Shown: positions 48,729 to 56,983 of the stretch, in pieces | Position numbering within the stretch: position 1 is the first letter of the stretch | Layout: every line of letters starts with the position of its first letter | DNA from: CAWGMT01 sp963823675 | GTDB taxonomy: Bacteria > Planctomycetota > Planctomycetia > Isosphaerales > Isosphaeraceae | Assembly: GCA_963823675.1 (NCBI GenBank) | Contig: CAWGMT010000006.1 | Span: 248,001-312,000, forward strand | Direction: 5' to 3' | DNA length: 64,000 bases | Position numbers and translations under genes: made by a program | The notes under the pieces: generated by a model | Databases searched by the model: none | Seen by the model: only the letters and a program-made list of their open reading frames with translations | What the model was told of the DNA's origin: nothing

Positions 48729-49079
48729 CTCTGTTTTCGACCAGGAGGAGGTCGAGGAGGTTATTGAGCAGATTAAGCACCTCGATCTGGAGGTCAGGCC
48801 GAAAGTCCGGGCGGCTACTGGATCAGGGAACCTAGGCAAGTAATGATGGAGCGATACCGTAGCGACACCCTTCGCGGGTATGCCGGATACTGGAACGCGT
48901 TTGAATGCCTAGTAGATGCTGTATGCCTCATCCACCCACAACCAAAGGCATCGAAGAAAGAGAAGCAGGGTCAAATCGACCAATTCCTCTCAAAACTAAG
49001 ATGCAAATTAAGCGCGGGGGACATCACAGATTCTTACTGCCTAGTCGTCGATTGTTCGTGGGCAGTGATTGCAACCTGA
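48727..49079 (+). other. Orphan coding fragments downstream of TIR-FGE
   Basis: The frame from about 48712 to TAA 48841 encodes DSVFDQEEVEEVIEQIKHLD then LEVRPKVRAATGSGNLGK without a normal start. It meets the next frame as TAATG at 48841-48845. That next frame, 48843..49079 (78 residues, MMERYRSDTLRGYAGYWNAF then ECLVDAVCLI), looks genuine for about 60 residues and resembles the start of HEPN-like helical proteins, then degenerates. The TAATG join suggests two coupled genes of which only an end and a beginning remain. Confidence 0.45.
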
Positions 49080-49204
49080 GTCATCGCGACGGAGGTCCCT
49101 GCCATGCGGGCGACCAAGAGCACGTCCACGCCCGCCATGAGCATCTCGCTGGATCAGTCCTCATGTTGGCGAGGTGCGGGGCGGATGGCGCGGACAATTT
49201 CGAG

Positions 49205-49429
49205 CTACGACGCTTCCGCGCCTGTATCCTCAGCCCCATGCGACTGAGCCGAGATCAGGTTGGCTAGGGCAGCAACCGCATCCTCGGCATCACAACTTCG
49301 GGCTTCCAGAGCCACCATCGTACCGCACTCGGCGGCAAGGGTGAGCAGGTCTAGGATGCTCTTGCCATTCGCGACGATTCCGTTGCACCAAACCCCGACT
49401 TCGGACTGGAACTGACCAGCCAAGCGCAC
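49205..49429 (-). CDS. HPr-like protein lacking the phosphorylated histidine
   Basis: From GTG 49429 the frame reads VRLAGQFQSEVGVWCNGIVA then NGKSILDLLTLAAECGTMVA, followed by EARSCDAEDAVAALANLIS. This is the HPr fold with the regulatory-serine motif NGKSILDLLTLAAECGT. The sequence upstream in the same frame is GSGGNLRAAHQF, where planctomycete HPr proteins have GLHLRAA. The histidine of the sugar-PTS reaction is therefore Asn. No start is evident upstream, so the N-terminus is uncertain and the gene may be degenerate. Confidence 0.6.
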   Translation of the reverse strand: MRLAGQFQSEVGVWCNGIVANGKSILDLLTLAAECGTMVALEARSCDAEDAVAALANLISAQSHGAEDTGAEAS

Positions 49430-50260
49430 GAACTGGTGGGCGGCTCTCAGGTTGCCTCCAGACCCGAAACCTGCACCGGGTTGAAACCAAATATCGCCGT
49501 TAACGGCGTCGAAGGGCCTGTTAGCATTCCTGGTGAGAGGGCGAAGTCGGTCCCGATGGCATCGAGATCAGCCGTTCTGACCGACACGATTGAACGACCG
49601 AGCAGAACGCTATACAGAACTTGGCGGTTTGGGAAAGTACTCCAGGATGCTGCAAATCAGACCGGTTTTCTTGAGGAGGCGTTCACGTATCAAGATCGCC
49701 CGTTCTCTGTCGATCTCCGTGTGAGCTGCCTCGTTTCGACATGACTTGAGATAATCGAACGATTCTTTCAACTCAGCGCGGCGATTCAGCCGAACCCCTT
49801 GTGCCAGAAGAGCTTTTCCTAGCCTTGAGTTTGCGTGCTTCTCATGGCCTTCAATGAAAGCGCGATTCTGCGGGAACTAGACAAGAAATGAGACGTCAAC
49901 CGTGGCTCTCTCCAAATGATCAAAACTGGCTCCGATTTCCTGATTGGTGCCATTCCGGTGTCAGAGGAGTTCAAGCACCCAACACCCGGGCCTACAGCGA
50001 AGAATGGAGGGCTTGCTCCCCTTCCGTGGCCCTCCGTGCTGTTCGTGGTTGAAAATCTTGAATCCGATGTCAATTCGTCCGATTGTTGATGGGAGATTCT
50101 AACCACGGACAGCACGGATCGACACGGAATCAATTCCAGCAGACAGACCAGTCTGATCCACTTCCACGTGACCACCGGCTGCGCGACTGACGTTTCGCCG
50201 CCAACTCGGCCGAGATTCAAGTAACCCCGTTTTCCGTGGCCCTCGTAGCCGATCACGGAT
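49430..50260. repeat. Gene-poor stretch with an imperfect inverted repeat
   Basis: No convincing gene is seen. TCCGTGCTGTTCGTGGTT at 50034-50051 pairs with AACCACGGACAGCACGGA near 50100-50117 (one mismatch), and the pairing continues more loosely outward to TTCCGTG on one side and CACGGAA on the other. A related piece (TTTCCGTGGCCCTCGT) recurs near 50231. This looks like a small dispersed palindromic repeat. Confidence 0.55.
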
Positions 50261-50264
50261 GTAT

Positions 50265-50448
50265 TAGCGGGTTCTGGAGTGGTCTCTGTGCGCGTGCGAG
50301 AACCCTTGCCGTACCGCCGTGATGAGGCCGATGCGGCCGCCCGTGCGCGAAAGCGACGGCGCGAAAAACGCCGGGCCGAGTCGGAAACCCGGCTCCCCGC
50401 GGGTTGAAGTCGTCAATCGCCCGGGTTGACCGGACGTCTCGATCGGCG
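50265..50448 (+). repeat. 184-base direct repeat, copy A
   Basis: This stretch matches 52575-52758 base for base apart from five substitutions (about 97% identity), with no gaps. Both copies keep an open frame of about 50 codons ending in KRRREKRRAE-x-x-TRLPAG and TGA, with no obvious start. The two copies enclose about 2.1 kb holding the thioredoxin-like gene. The repeat is GC-rich and not part of either neighbouring gene. Confidence 0.9.
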
Positions 50449-50618
50449 GAAAAGGTGACGCTCTCCGGAAGCCTTAATCACGAAAGAGCTTCAGGATAAA
50501 ATCGCACCGGCCTTGCGGGCTCGGGCGCTGCGACGACTCCGAGCCGAGTCGAGCGAATTTCGGTGTAACGTTTTTGTTCAAAGCGACTTGCGTAGAGCGT
50601 CACCTTAGGATGGCACGG

Positions 50619-50753
50619 TTAGCGCTTCGCGGCGTTCTTCGCGGCGAGTTCTTGTTCGTAATAGTCAAACGCGCGGCGGCGGGTGGCCTCGAGGGACGGC
50701 CAGCCGCGCTCTACCTCAGCCTGGTCGAGGAACGCGGCCAGCGCAGCAGCCAT
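50619..50753 (-). CDS. Small hypothetical protein, 44 residues
   Basis: The frame from ATG 50753 encodes MAAALAAFLDQAEVERGWPS then LEATRRRAFDYYEQELAAKN, ending AAKR. The composition and helix pattern look real. The frame is open further upstream through the palindrome (RHYGNYAELGISF), so it may be the tail of a longer protein. A palindromic site lies just before the start. No family is recognised. Confidence 0.5.
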   Translation of the reverse strand: MAAALAAFLDQAEVERGWPSLEATRRRAFDYYEQELAAKNAAKR

Positions 50754-50758
50754 GAAAC

Positions 50759-50810
50759 TTATGCCGAGCTCGGCATAATTCCCATAATGCCGCCTTCCGG
50801 ATTATGCCGA
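50759..50810. promoter_or_regulatory. Cluster of palindromic ATTATGCCG half-sites
   Basis: TTATGCCGAGCTCGGCATAA (50759-50778) is a perfect 20-base palindrome. Right after it come CATAATGCCG (about 50783-50792) and ATTATGCCG (50801-50809), so four copies of one half-site occur in about 50 bases. Such arrays are typical of operators or of recombinase binding sites. It sits immediately upstream of the 44-residue gene on the minus strand. Confidence 0.65.
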
Positions 50811-51230
50811 CACGGACACCGGTGATCCGGTTCTTCGGGACGTTTCCTGGGCTCTTGTGTATGTCTCCGCCAAGGCGAAGCGGCATAAGCTGGACATGCT
50901 CTCCTGGTCATTAGGAGCGCGTCACGGGGCGGGGGAGTTGGAAAAGGAGTTGACGCATCAAGCAAGTGCTCAGGACATCGCGCGATTCAGAGACGTGCTT
51001 GATGGTGTCCCTCGGGCAAGCATTGCGCTCAGTCGCGCGGCCGGCAGGATACCGACGATTCTCCTGGCCAGGACTTGCCGAAGAAGGACCGCAACTCCAC
51101 AGCAACAAGCTCCGGCTTCTCTCTACTCGTTCCGTTGCCGGAACCACCTTCCGTCGCTATACTGAGATATACCCTCTGCCATTTGTCAGAGATTCGACGG
51201 TTCGGCTCTTCAGGACTGGGAGAGTATCGA

Positions 51231-52370
51231 GTGCGTATATTTGCAATTTTACTTGCCGCTCTAGCCATCGTTCTGCCCGTTTACTTCTTGAGGAAGGCAC
51301 AGGCTTCGCCGGTTCTTAATGTTGGGGATGCGGCGCCGCCTTTGGTTGTTTCGCACTGGGTCAAAGGCGAGAAGATCGAGCGATTTGAAGCTGACAAGAT
51401 TTACGTCATCGACTTCTGGGCCACCTGGTGCGTCCCTTGTCGGAAGAGCATGCCCCACCTGAGCGAACTCGCCCATCGATACAAGGAGAAAGGCGTCAAG
51501 TTCATCGGTATCGACGTCTGGGAGTGGGAGACCAAACGGGTCCAGCCATTCATCGATGAGATGGGCGAGAAGATGGACTATTGCGTTGCGATGGATGCTG
51601 TTCCGAAAACGGCGAATCCTAACGATGGTGCGATGCTAACGTCGTGGATGAACGCTGCCGAGGAGACCGGCATCCCTTGTGTGTTCGTAGTTCGCGATGG
51701 GAAAATCGCCTGGATTGGGCACCCGAGCGAGTTGGATGAACCCTTGGCGAAAATCGGCGGCGGCGACTGGGATTTCGGTTCAGCAGCCCGAAAACGACTC
51801 GCGGCCAAGATGCTGGCGCGAAGGGCGAGGAACATGCGGGGCAAGCTACTCCCGCTCTACGACGCAGGCGACTATAAAGCGACCATCGCCCGCATCGAGG
51901 AGACAGCCGCGATCGACGCGGAATTGGCCGCTGAGTTTACGTGGCTCAAGTTCGCTGCCCTCTGCAACTATGGTAACGAGGAGCGCGGTCTGGCGGTCGG
52001 TTCCGATTTGTTGGAAACGCACAAGAACAATCCATATGCCCTGAACACCTACTTCCGACCGGTAATCGACCTCAAGCTCAAGAATGACCCGACCCGCCGA
52101 GTGAGCCGGCTCGCGCTTGTGGCCGCTCAGCGGGCCGTCGAGCTGACCAACGGCGAGAACTCCACACACCTCGATACGCTCGCCTTGGCCTTGTTCCGGA
52201 CAGGGAATTTCGATGGGGCTGTGATGTTCCAAGAAAAGGCGCTCGAACGCCTTAAACGGGAAGCAAGTGACATTTCTCATCCGTTTTTTGTGCAGTTTGG
52301 CGAGCGCCTGGATCGGTATCGCAAGGCTGCTTCGGCGAAAGTTGAGGGGCACCGAGTCGAACCTCACTGA
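51231..52370 (+). CDS. Membrane-anchored thioredoxin-like (TlpA/ResA-type) protein
   Basis: GTG 51231 follows GGGAGAG. The 379-residue protein has an N-terminal membrane or signal segment (FAILLAALAIVLPVYFLRKA) and a TlpA-like thioredoxin domain with KIYVIDFWATWCVPCRKSMP (WCVPC active site). FIGIDVWEWETKRVQPFIDE and TGIPCVFVVRDGKIAWIGHP (cis-Pro) follow. A long helical C-terminal region (residues about 190-370) resembles TPRs (AVELTNGENSTHLDTLALAL, FDGAVMFQEKALERL). It would reduce or exchange disulfides outside the membrane. It lies between the two 184-base repeats. Confidence 0.85.
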   Translation: MRIFAILLAALAIVLPVYFLRKAQASPVLNVGDAAPPLVVSHWVKGEKIERFEADKIYVIDFWATWCVPCRKSMPHLSELAHRYKEKGVKFIGIDVWEWETKRVQPFIDEMGEKMDYCVAMDAVPKTANPNDGAMLTSWMNAAEETGIPCVFVVRDGKIAWIGHPSELDEPLAKIGGGDWDFGSAARKRLAAKMLARRARNMRGKLLPLYDAGDYKATIARIEETAAIDAELAAEFTWLKFAALCNYGNEERGLAVGSDLLETHKNNPYALNTYFRPVIDLKLKNDPTRRVSRLALVAAQRAVELTNGENSTHLDTLALALFRTGNFDGAVMFQEKALERLKREASDISHPFFVQFGERLDRYRKAASAKVEGHRVEPH

Positions 52371-52574
52371 CTCCAGCATGACTGGGATCAAGCGACAATG
52401 ATTTTTTGCGGAACAGCCGGTCAGAGGGCGAGGCAATTCGCTGAAACTGTCGACGAGCGGGGCGAATGGTTTCCGAAGTCCCAATGCGTTGGCGGATATG
52501 GCCGTTCCGGCCGGTCGAATAGGTACTGACCTTCCTCAAGGGTCTCTGATGCTGGTAGCCGTTTACGGAGGTAC

Positions 52575-52758
52575 TAGCGGGTTCTGGAGTGGTCTCTGCG
52601 CGCGTGCGAGAACCCTTGCCATACCGCCGTGATGAGGCCGATGCGGCCGCCCGTGCGCGAAAGCGGCGGCGCGAAAAACGCCGGGCCGAGTCGAAAACCC
52701 GGCTCCCCGCGGGTTGAAGTCGTCAGTCGCCCGGGTTGACCGGACGTCTCGATCGGCG
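52575..52758 (+). repeat. 184-base direct repeat, copy B
   Basis: The sequence matches copy A at 50265-50448 with five substitutions. This copy lies about 100 bases upstream of the WD40 gene and could contain its promoter. The open frame (ending KRRREKRRAESKTRLPAG) is preserved here too. Confidence 0.9.
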
Positions 52759-52856
52759 TAATCTACGTTTCTTGACCGGCCAGTGGTCCTGACCGGTGAA
52801 CGGGCACGGGACGATCGTCATGGGCGTCTGCCGGGGACGGCTCGGGAGCATCCACG

Positions 52857-55085
52857 ATGCGGATGAAGATCGCCGTCGCGGCGATGGCGATGCTCGCGGG
52901 CGGCATCGGGTTGACCGATTCGGGGCCGCGGCCTCCGGCCGTCACCGGGCGGGCGCAGACCGGGCCCGGCGATCGGGGGGCCGACTCGCTCCCGAAGTTC
53001 GCCCGGGCGCGTCTGGGAGATCTCCGGTTTTACCACGGCGAGTGGGTCCGGCGCGCCGTCTACACGCCCGACGGACGGTCCCTGGTCACGCTCGACCAGC
53101 AGGGCCGGCTCCGCGTCTGGGACGCCGCCTCCGGCCGGACCTATCGGACGATCGGCGACCCGGCTCTCCGGGTCAGCGAGTTCGCCGTCTCGCCGGATGG
53201 AACGACCCTGGCGACCGATAACTCCCTGTCCCGGTTGCAGCTCTGGGACATGGCGACCGGCCGCGAACGCCGGCGATGGCACGAGCCCAGGGAGAGCACC
53301 CACAGTGACCCGCGGTTCTCGCCCGATGGCCGGACCATCGCCGTCATCGCCACCCGGCCGAGCGGCGACCCGAGGCGGAATTTCGAGGCCTTCGTCGAGT
53401 TGGTCGACACGACGGGCCCGACCGAGCGCCGCCGGCGGATTGTGGGGGGCTGGACGCGGCTGCGGGATCTCCGGTTCTCGCCCGACGGGCGAGCCCTGGC
53501 GACGTCCGGCAACGATTCGGCGGCCGAGTATGGGCCGGCCCTCAAGACGTCGGTGCGGCTCTGGAACGTCGCCGAGCGCCGGGAGCTATGGCGGGCCTCG
53601 TTCCAGGGCCTCCAGGTCGGCCCGGTCGCCTTGTCGCCCGATGGGAAGCGGCTCGCCGCCGACCTCTCCGACGGGTCTATCCGGGTCTACGACCCAGCGA
53701 CCGGGCGGGAGATTGCCCCGAGGTTGATCCGGCCGGACGCCCCCCGGCCCGGGGAACCTCCGCCGCCCCGGCATCCGGCCGAGCAGGCCACCCGCGACCT
53801 GATGGACGGGATGGCCTGCCTGGCGTTCTCGCCGGATGGGACGACCCTCGCCGCCGGCTCGCGCGGGTCGATGAACACGGGGGATGTCTGGGTGGCGGGG
53901 GTGCACCTGTGGGACGTCGCCTCGGGCCGATTCCTGCGGCGGATCGCGGCGCACCAGGGCTGGATCGACTCCCTGGACTTCTCGCCCGACGGCCGGACGC
54001 TCGCCACGACCGGCATCGAGGTCGTCGTCCGGGTGTGGGGCGTGGCCGATGGCCGCGAGGTGGTCCCCCAGGTGGGGCACCGGACGGCGATCAAACACCT
54101 CGTCGTCGCGCCCGACGGCCGGTCGGTCTTCACTGCGGGTCTCGACGGCACGGTCCGCGAATGGGATGCCGCCTCGGGCCGCGACCGGGGGATCTTCGCC
54201 CGCTTCCCCGGGTACATCCACGGAATGGCGGTCGCCCCCGACGGTAAGTCGCTGGTCGTCTCGGCGCTGTTCGACGGCGTGACGCTCTGGGACGTCGCGG
54301 GGCGGCGGCTGGTCCGCCGATTCGAGCACGACGAGCCGGAGAGCCCCGTCCACGGCCTGGCCTTCGCGCCGGACGGCCGGACCCTGGTGTCGGGGCGCGA
54401 GGCATGGGACGTGGCGACCGGCCGGGTCGTGGGGACGTTCCCGGCGCCGGGTCCGGACCGGCGGCAGGCCGCGGCCTATTCCCCCGCCGTCTACACCCCC
54501 GATGGCCGGCGGGTGCTCGTCCCGGGGAGCGGCGGCGTCTCGATCTGGGACCGCGTCGCAGGCCGGGTGGAGCGCAAAAGGCTGCCGGGCGGGTTGGGCG
54601 CTCCGGTATCGCGCGACGGCCGCCTGCTGGCCATGGGCGGATCCGGCCCGCGTTTCGCCGGGGACCCGCACGATCCATCGATCCGCGTCTACGAGATCGC
54701 CACGGGCCGGGAGGTCCGGAAGCTCGCCGGGCACGAGGGGGGGACGCGCGGGCTCGCCTTCTCCCCCGACGGCCGGTGGCTGGCCTCTGGCGGCGTGAGC
54801 ACGGACGCGACGGTCCGGTTCTGGGACCCGATGGTCCGCGACGCGACGGTTCGGATCTGGGACCTGGCGACGGGCCGCGAACTCCGGCGGTTCGAGGGGC
54901 ACCGGGCGTCGGTCAACGTCGTGGCATTCTCGCCCGACGGCCGGTCGTTGGTATCCGCCGGCGCGGACGGGATGGCCTTCGTCTGGGATCTCTCCGACCT
55001 GCGGGCCGGCGAGGCCGCGGATGCGCCGCGGCCCCGACGCGGGCTTTCAGGCTTTCAGACACCCATCTTCCCAATGAGACCATGA
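52857..55085 (+). CDS. Exported WD40-repeat protein
   Basis: The 742-residue protein has a signal-like start (MRMKIAVAAMAMLAGGIGLT) and about ten WD40 blades marked by FSPDGRTLA or similar followed by LWD or VWD (YTPDGRSLVTLDQQGRLRVW, FSPDGTTLAAGS, FSPDGRTLATTGIEVVVRVW, VAPDGRSVFTAGLDGTVREW, FSPDGRSLVSAGADGMAFVW). It is very GC-rich. It would form one or two propellers outside the cytoplasm, for protein contacts. The last residues (GFQTPIFPMRP) are encoded by the left inverted motif of the adjacent transposon, so the original C-terminus may have been replaced. Confidence 0.85.
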   Translation: MRMKIAVAAMAMLAGGIGLTDSGPRPPAVTGRAQTGPGDRGADSLPKFARARLGDLRFYHGEWVRRAVYTPDGRSLVTLDQQGRLRVWDAASGRTYRTIGDPALRVSEFAVSPDGTTLATDNSLSRLQLWDMATGRERRRWHEPRESTHSDPRFSPDGRTIAVIATRPSGDPRRNFEAFVELVDTTGPTERRRRIVGGWTRLRDLRFSPDGRALATSGNDSAAEYGPALKTSVRLWNVAERRELWRASFQGLQVGPVALSPDGKRLAADLSDGSIRVYDPATGREIAPRLIRPDAPRPGEPPPPRHPAEQATRDLMDGMACLAFSPDGTTLAAGSRGSMNTGDVWVAGVHLWDVASGRFLRRIAAHQGWIDSLDFSPDGRTLATTGIEVVVRVWGVADGREVVPQVGHRTAIKHLVVAPDGRSVFTAGLDGTVREWDAASGRDRGIFARFPGYIHGMAVAPDGKSLVVSALFDGVTLWDVAGRRLVRRFEHDEPESPVHGLAFAPDGRTLVSGREAWDVATGRVVGTFPAPGPDRRQAAAYSPAVYTPDGRRVLVPGSGGVSIWDRVAGRVERKRLPGGLGAPVSRDGRLLAMGGSGPRFAGDPHDPSIRVYEIATGREVRKLAGHEGGTRGLAFSPDGRWLASGGVSTDATVRFWDPMVRDATVRIWDLATGRELRRFEGHRASVNVVAFSPDGRSLVSAGADGMAFVWDLSDLRAGEAADAPRPRRGLSGFQTPIFPMRP

Positions 55086-56718
55086 CGTTCAAATCAACAC
55101 CGCGCGGTTGATCTTTTTCTTTTTCCGTAGGGTACTTGACGCGGCAGGACGATTTGATACTGTTGTCCATTACTGTTATTACGAACACAGTCTCGACCGT
55201 GAGTGCCCGCCGTTGTTTTCAGGAGTCTCACTGATGCCTACCTACGCCCGGGGCCAGATCATCGTGGAGGATATGGTCGGCGTTTATCACTGCATCGCCC
55301 GATGCGTCCGTCGGGCCTTCCTCTGTGGCATCGACTCGTACACCGGACAGGACTATAGCCACCGCAAAGAGTGGATTCTCGATCGGTTGCGTGAATTAGC
55401 CGGGCTCTTCGCCATCGAGGTCTGTGGCTATTCCGTGATGAGCAACCATCTCCATCTTGTGCTCCGCAATCGGCCGGACATCGCCGAGCAATGGTCGGCC
55501 GACGAGATCGCCTGGCGATGGTGCCGAGTATTCCCGCCCCGCGACGATGCCACGGGTGAGCCCCGCGAGCCCGACCTGGCCATGCTCACGGCAAACTCCG
55601 AAAGACTGGCGGAAGTGCGCAAGCGTCTCGCCAACTTGTCATGGTTCATGAGGTGCTTTTGCGAGAAAATCGCCCGAAAGGCCAATCACGAGGACGGCTC
55701 GCGCGGGAGATTCTGGGCCGGCCGCTTCAGATCGGTGGCATTGCTCGATGAAGCGGCGATCCTGGCGTGCAGCGTTTACGTTAACCTGAACCCGATCCGG
55801 GCTGGAATCGCGACGACGCCGGAGGAATCGTCGTACACATCGGGCCGTGACCGGATCCGGGGCATGCTCGACACGTCGAGCAGATTGGCATCCAATGATC
55901 AGGAAAGCCCGCTCGAGGCCGGCGAGCGCCCCGACGGATGGCTTTGTGAGCGGACCTTGCAAGAAACGGCAAGCGAGCCCGCATCCACGACAGCCGTCGG
56001 TACTGCCTCGCCACGGCACGAATCGGCATCACAAGCCGGGCCAGTCGCGACCGCCGTCGCGGACGCCGTCGCCGGTTCCCAGGCTTCCGCCGATTCCAGT
56101 CCAATCTCTGGCGTAGCGGTCCCAGTCGCCGCCCCTCGACGTCCGCATGCGAGGGCGTCTGACCAAGGGTTCCTGCCGATCCAGGTGGAGCACTATGTCA
56201 TGCTGCTCGATTCGACGGGGCGGGAGCTCCGCGCGGACAAGCGCGGGGCGATTCCGGATCACCTTGCCCCGATCATGGAACGGCTAGGGCTCAATCGATC
56301 GAACTGGGTGGAAACTGTGCGCGGCTTCGGTCAACTGTTCAAGCAGGCGGCGGGCCGATCGAGCTCACTCGTCGATGCCGCGGCCCGCCGCTCGCGGCGC
56401 TGGTTCCAGGGCAAGGCGGCTGCTCGAACCGCCTTCGTGTAGGCAGACCACGGCTCGACGCCGAGCCGTTAACGGACAACTCCGTGACGCTTTCACTCGA
56501 CGAGCATGGTCGGCTCATGCGCTCAACCTGCCGGCCGGCGCCTTCCCGGCAGGGCGAACCGTTCTACGTATCACGTCAAGTGACCAAGCACATCCCACGG
56601 TCATCTTGAAAAGCTCGGTCTCTGACCGCCTCGCGGCTCCGAGGAGCGGGCGCGCTGGCCAGTTGGCCCAACCCACGAGTTTATGGGTGTCTGAAAATCT
56701 ATGGGTGTCTGAAAATCT
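55053..56718. mobile_element. HUH transposase element with inverted terminal motifs
   Basis: TTTCAGACACCCAT at 55053-55066 is the reverse complement of ATGGGTGTCTGAAA, which occurs twice in tandem at 56683-56696 and 56701-56714 (the 18-base unit ATGGGTGTCTGAAAATCT is repeated directly). CTGAAA-type repeats continue on the inner or outer side of each copy. The HUH transposase gene lies between. The left motif is inside the WD40 coding end. The limits given are those of the motifs; the true ends may extend further. Confidence 0.65.
55234..56442 (+). CDS. Y1/HUH transposase, REP-associated (TnpA-REP) type
   Basis: ATG 55234 has AGGAG nine bases upstream. The N-terminal 200 residues match the planctomycete TnpA-REP-like group: YHCIARCVRRAFLCGIDSYT, YSHRKEWILDRLRELAGLFA, VCGYSVMSNHLHLVLRNRPD (HLH metal site) and GRFWAGRFRSVALLDEAAIL with YVNLNPIRAGIA. 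The catalytic Tyr is expected in this helical part. The C-terminal half is a variable Ala/Ser linker and a conserved block (VEHYVMLLDSTGRELRADKR, LGLNRSNWVETVRGFGQLFK). These enzymes nick single-stranded DNA at palindromic repeats. It is complete, 402 residues. Confidence 0.85.
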   Translation: MPTYARGQIIVEDMVGVYHCIARCVRRAFLCGIDSYTGQDYSHRKEWILDRLRELAGLFAIEVCGYSVMSNHLHLVLRNRPDIAEQWSADEIAWRWCRVFPPRDDATGEPREPDLAMLTANSERLAEVRKRLANLSWFMRCFCEKIARKANHEDGSRGRFWAGRFRSVALLDEAAILACSVYVNLNPIRAGIATTPEESSYTSGRDRIRGMLDTSSRLASNDQESPLEAGERPDGWLCERTLQETASEPASTTAVGTASPRHESASQAGPVATAVADAVAGSQASADSSPISGVAVPVAAPRRPHARASDQGFLPIQVEHYVMLLDSTGRELRADKRGAIPDHLAPIMERLGLNRSNWVETVRGFGQLFKQAAGRSSSLVDAAARRSRRWFQGKAAARTAFV

Positions 56719-56983
56719 GAAAACCCTGAAAACCTCTGAAAACCCCGAGTGGGTCGATCCCGACCAGGACGAGGCACACCGCATTGAACACGCGCGGCTC
56801 CGTCCTGACGGCCAGCAGAACGAGTATGTGACATTGGCGCCCGAGGAACGATTGCAGGGAACACTGGAGGGTGCGCCGCGGGTGTACTATCATAGGCGTT
56901 GCAGTCTCCGCACCGTGATGCCGGAGGAGATCATCCGGACCAAGTGGTCGGGAACTGGTCAGCCAAAACCTCGGAGATCTGAC
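56443..56983. other. Spacer containing the right end of the transposon
   Basis: Apart from the tandem ATGGGTGTCTGAAA motifs (56683-56718) and the CTGAAAA-rich tail to about 56745, no gene is seen. The region after 56750 should carry the promoter of the following dehydrogenase gene. Confidence 0.5.

Noticed and set aside
53586..54902. Long minus-strand frame opposite the WD40 gene
   Set aside because: Very high GC leaves antisense frames open; its Arg/Pro/Gly-rich product has no features.
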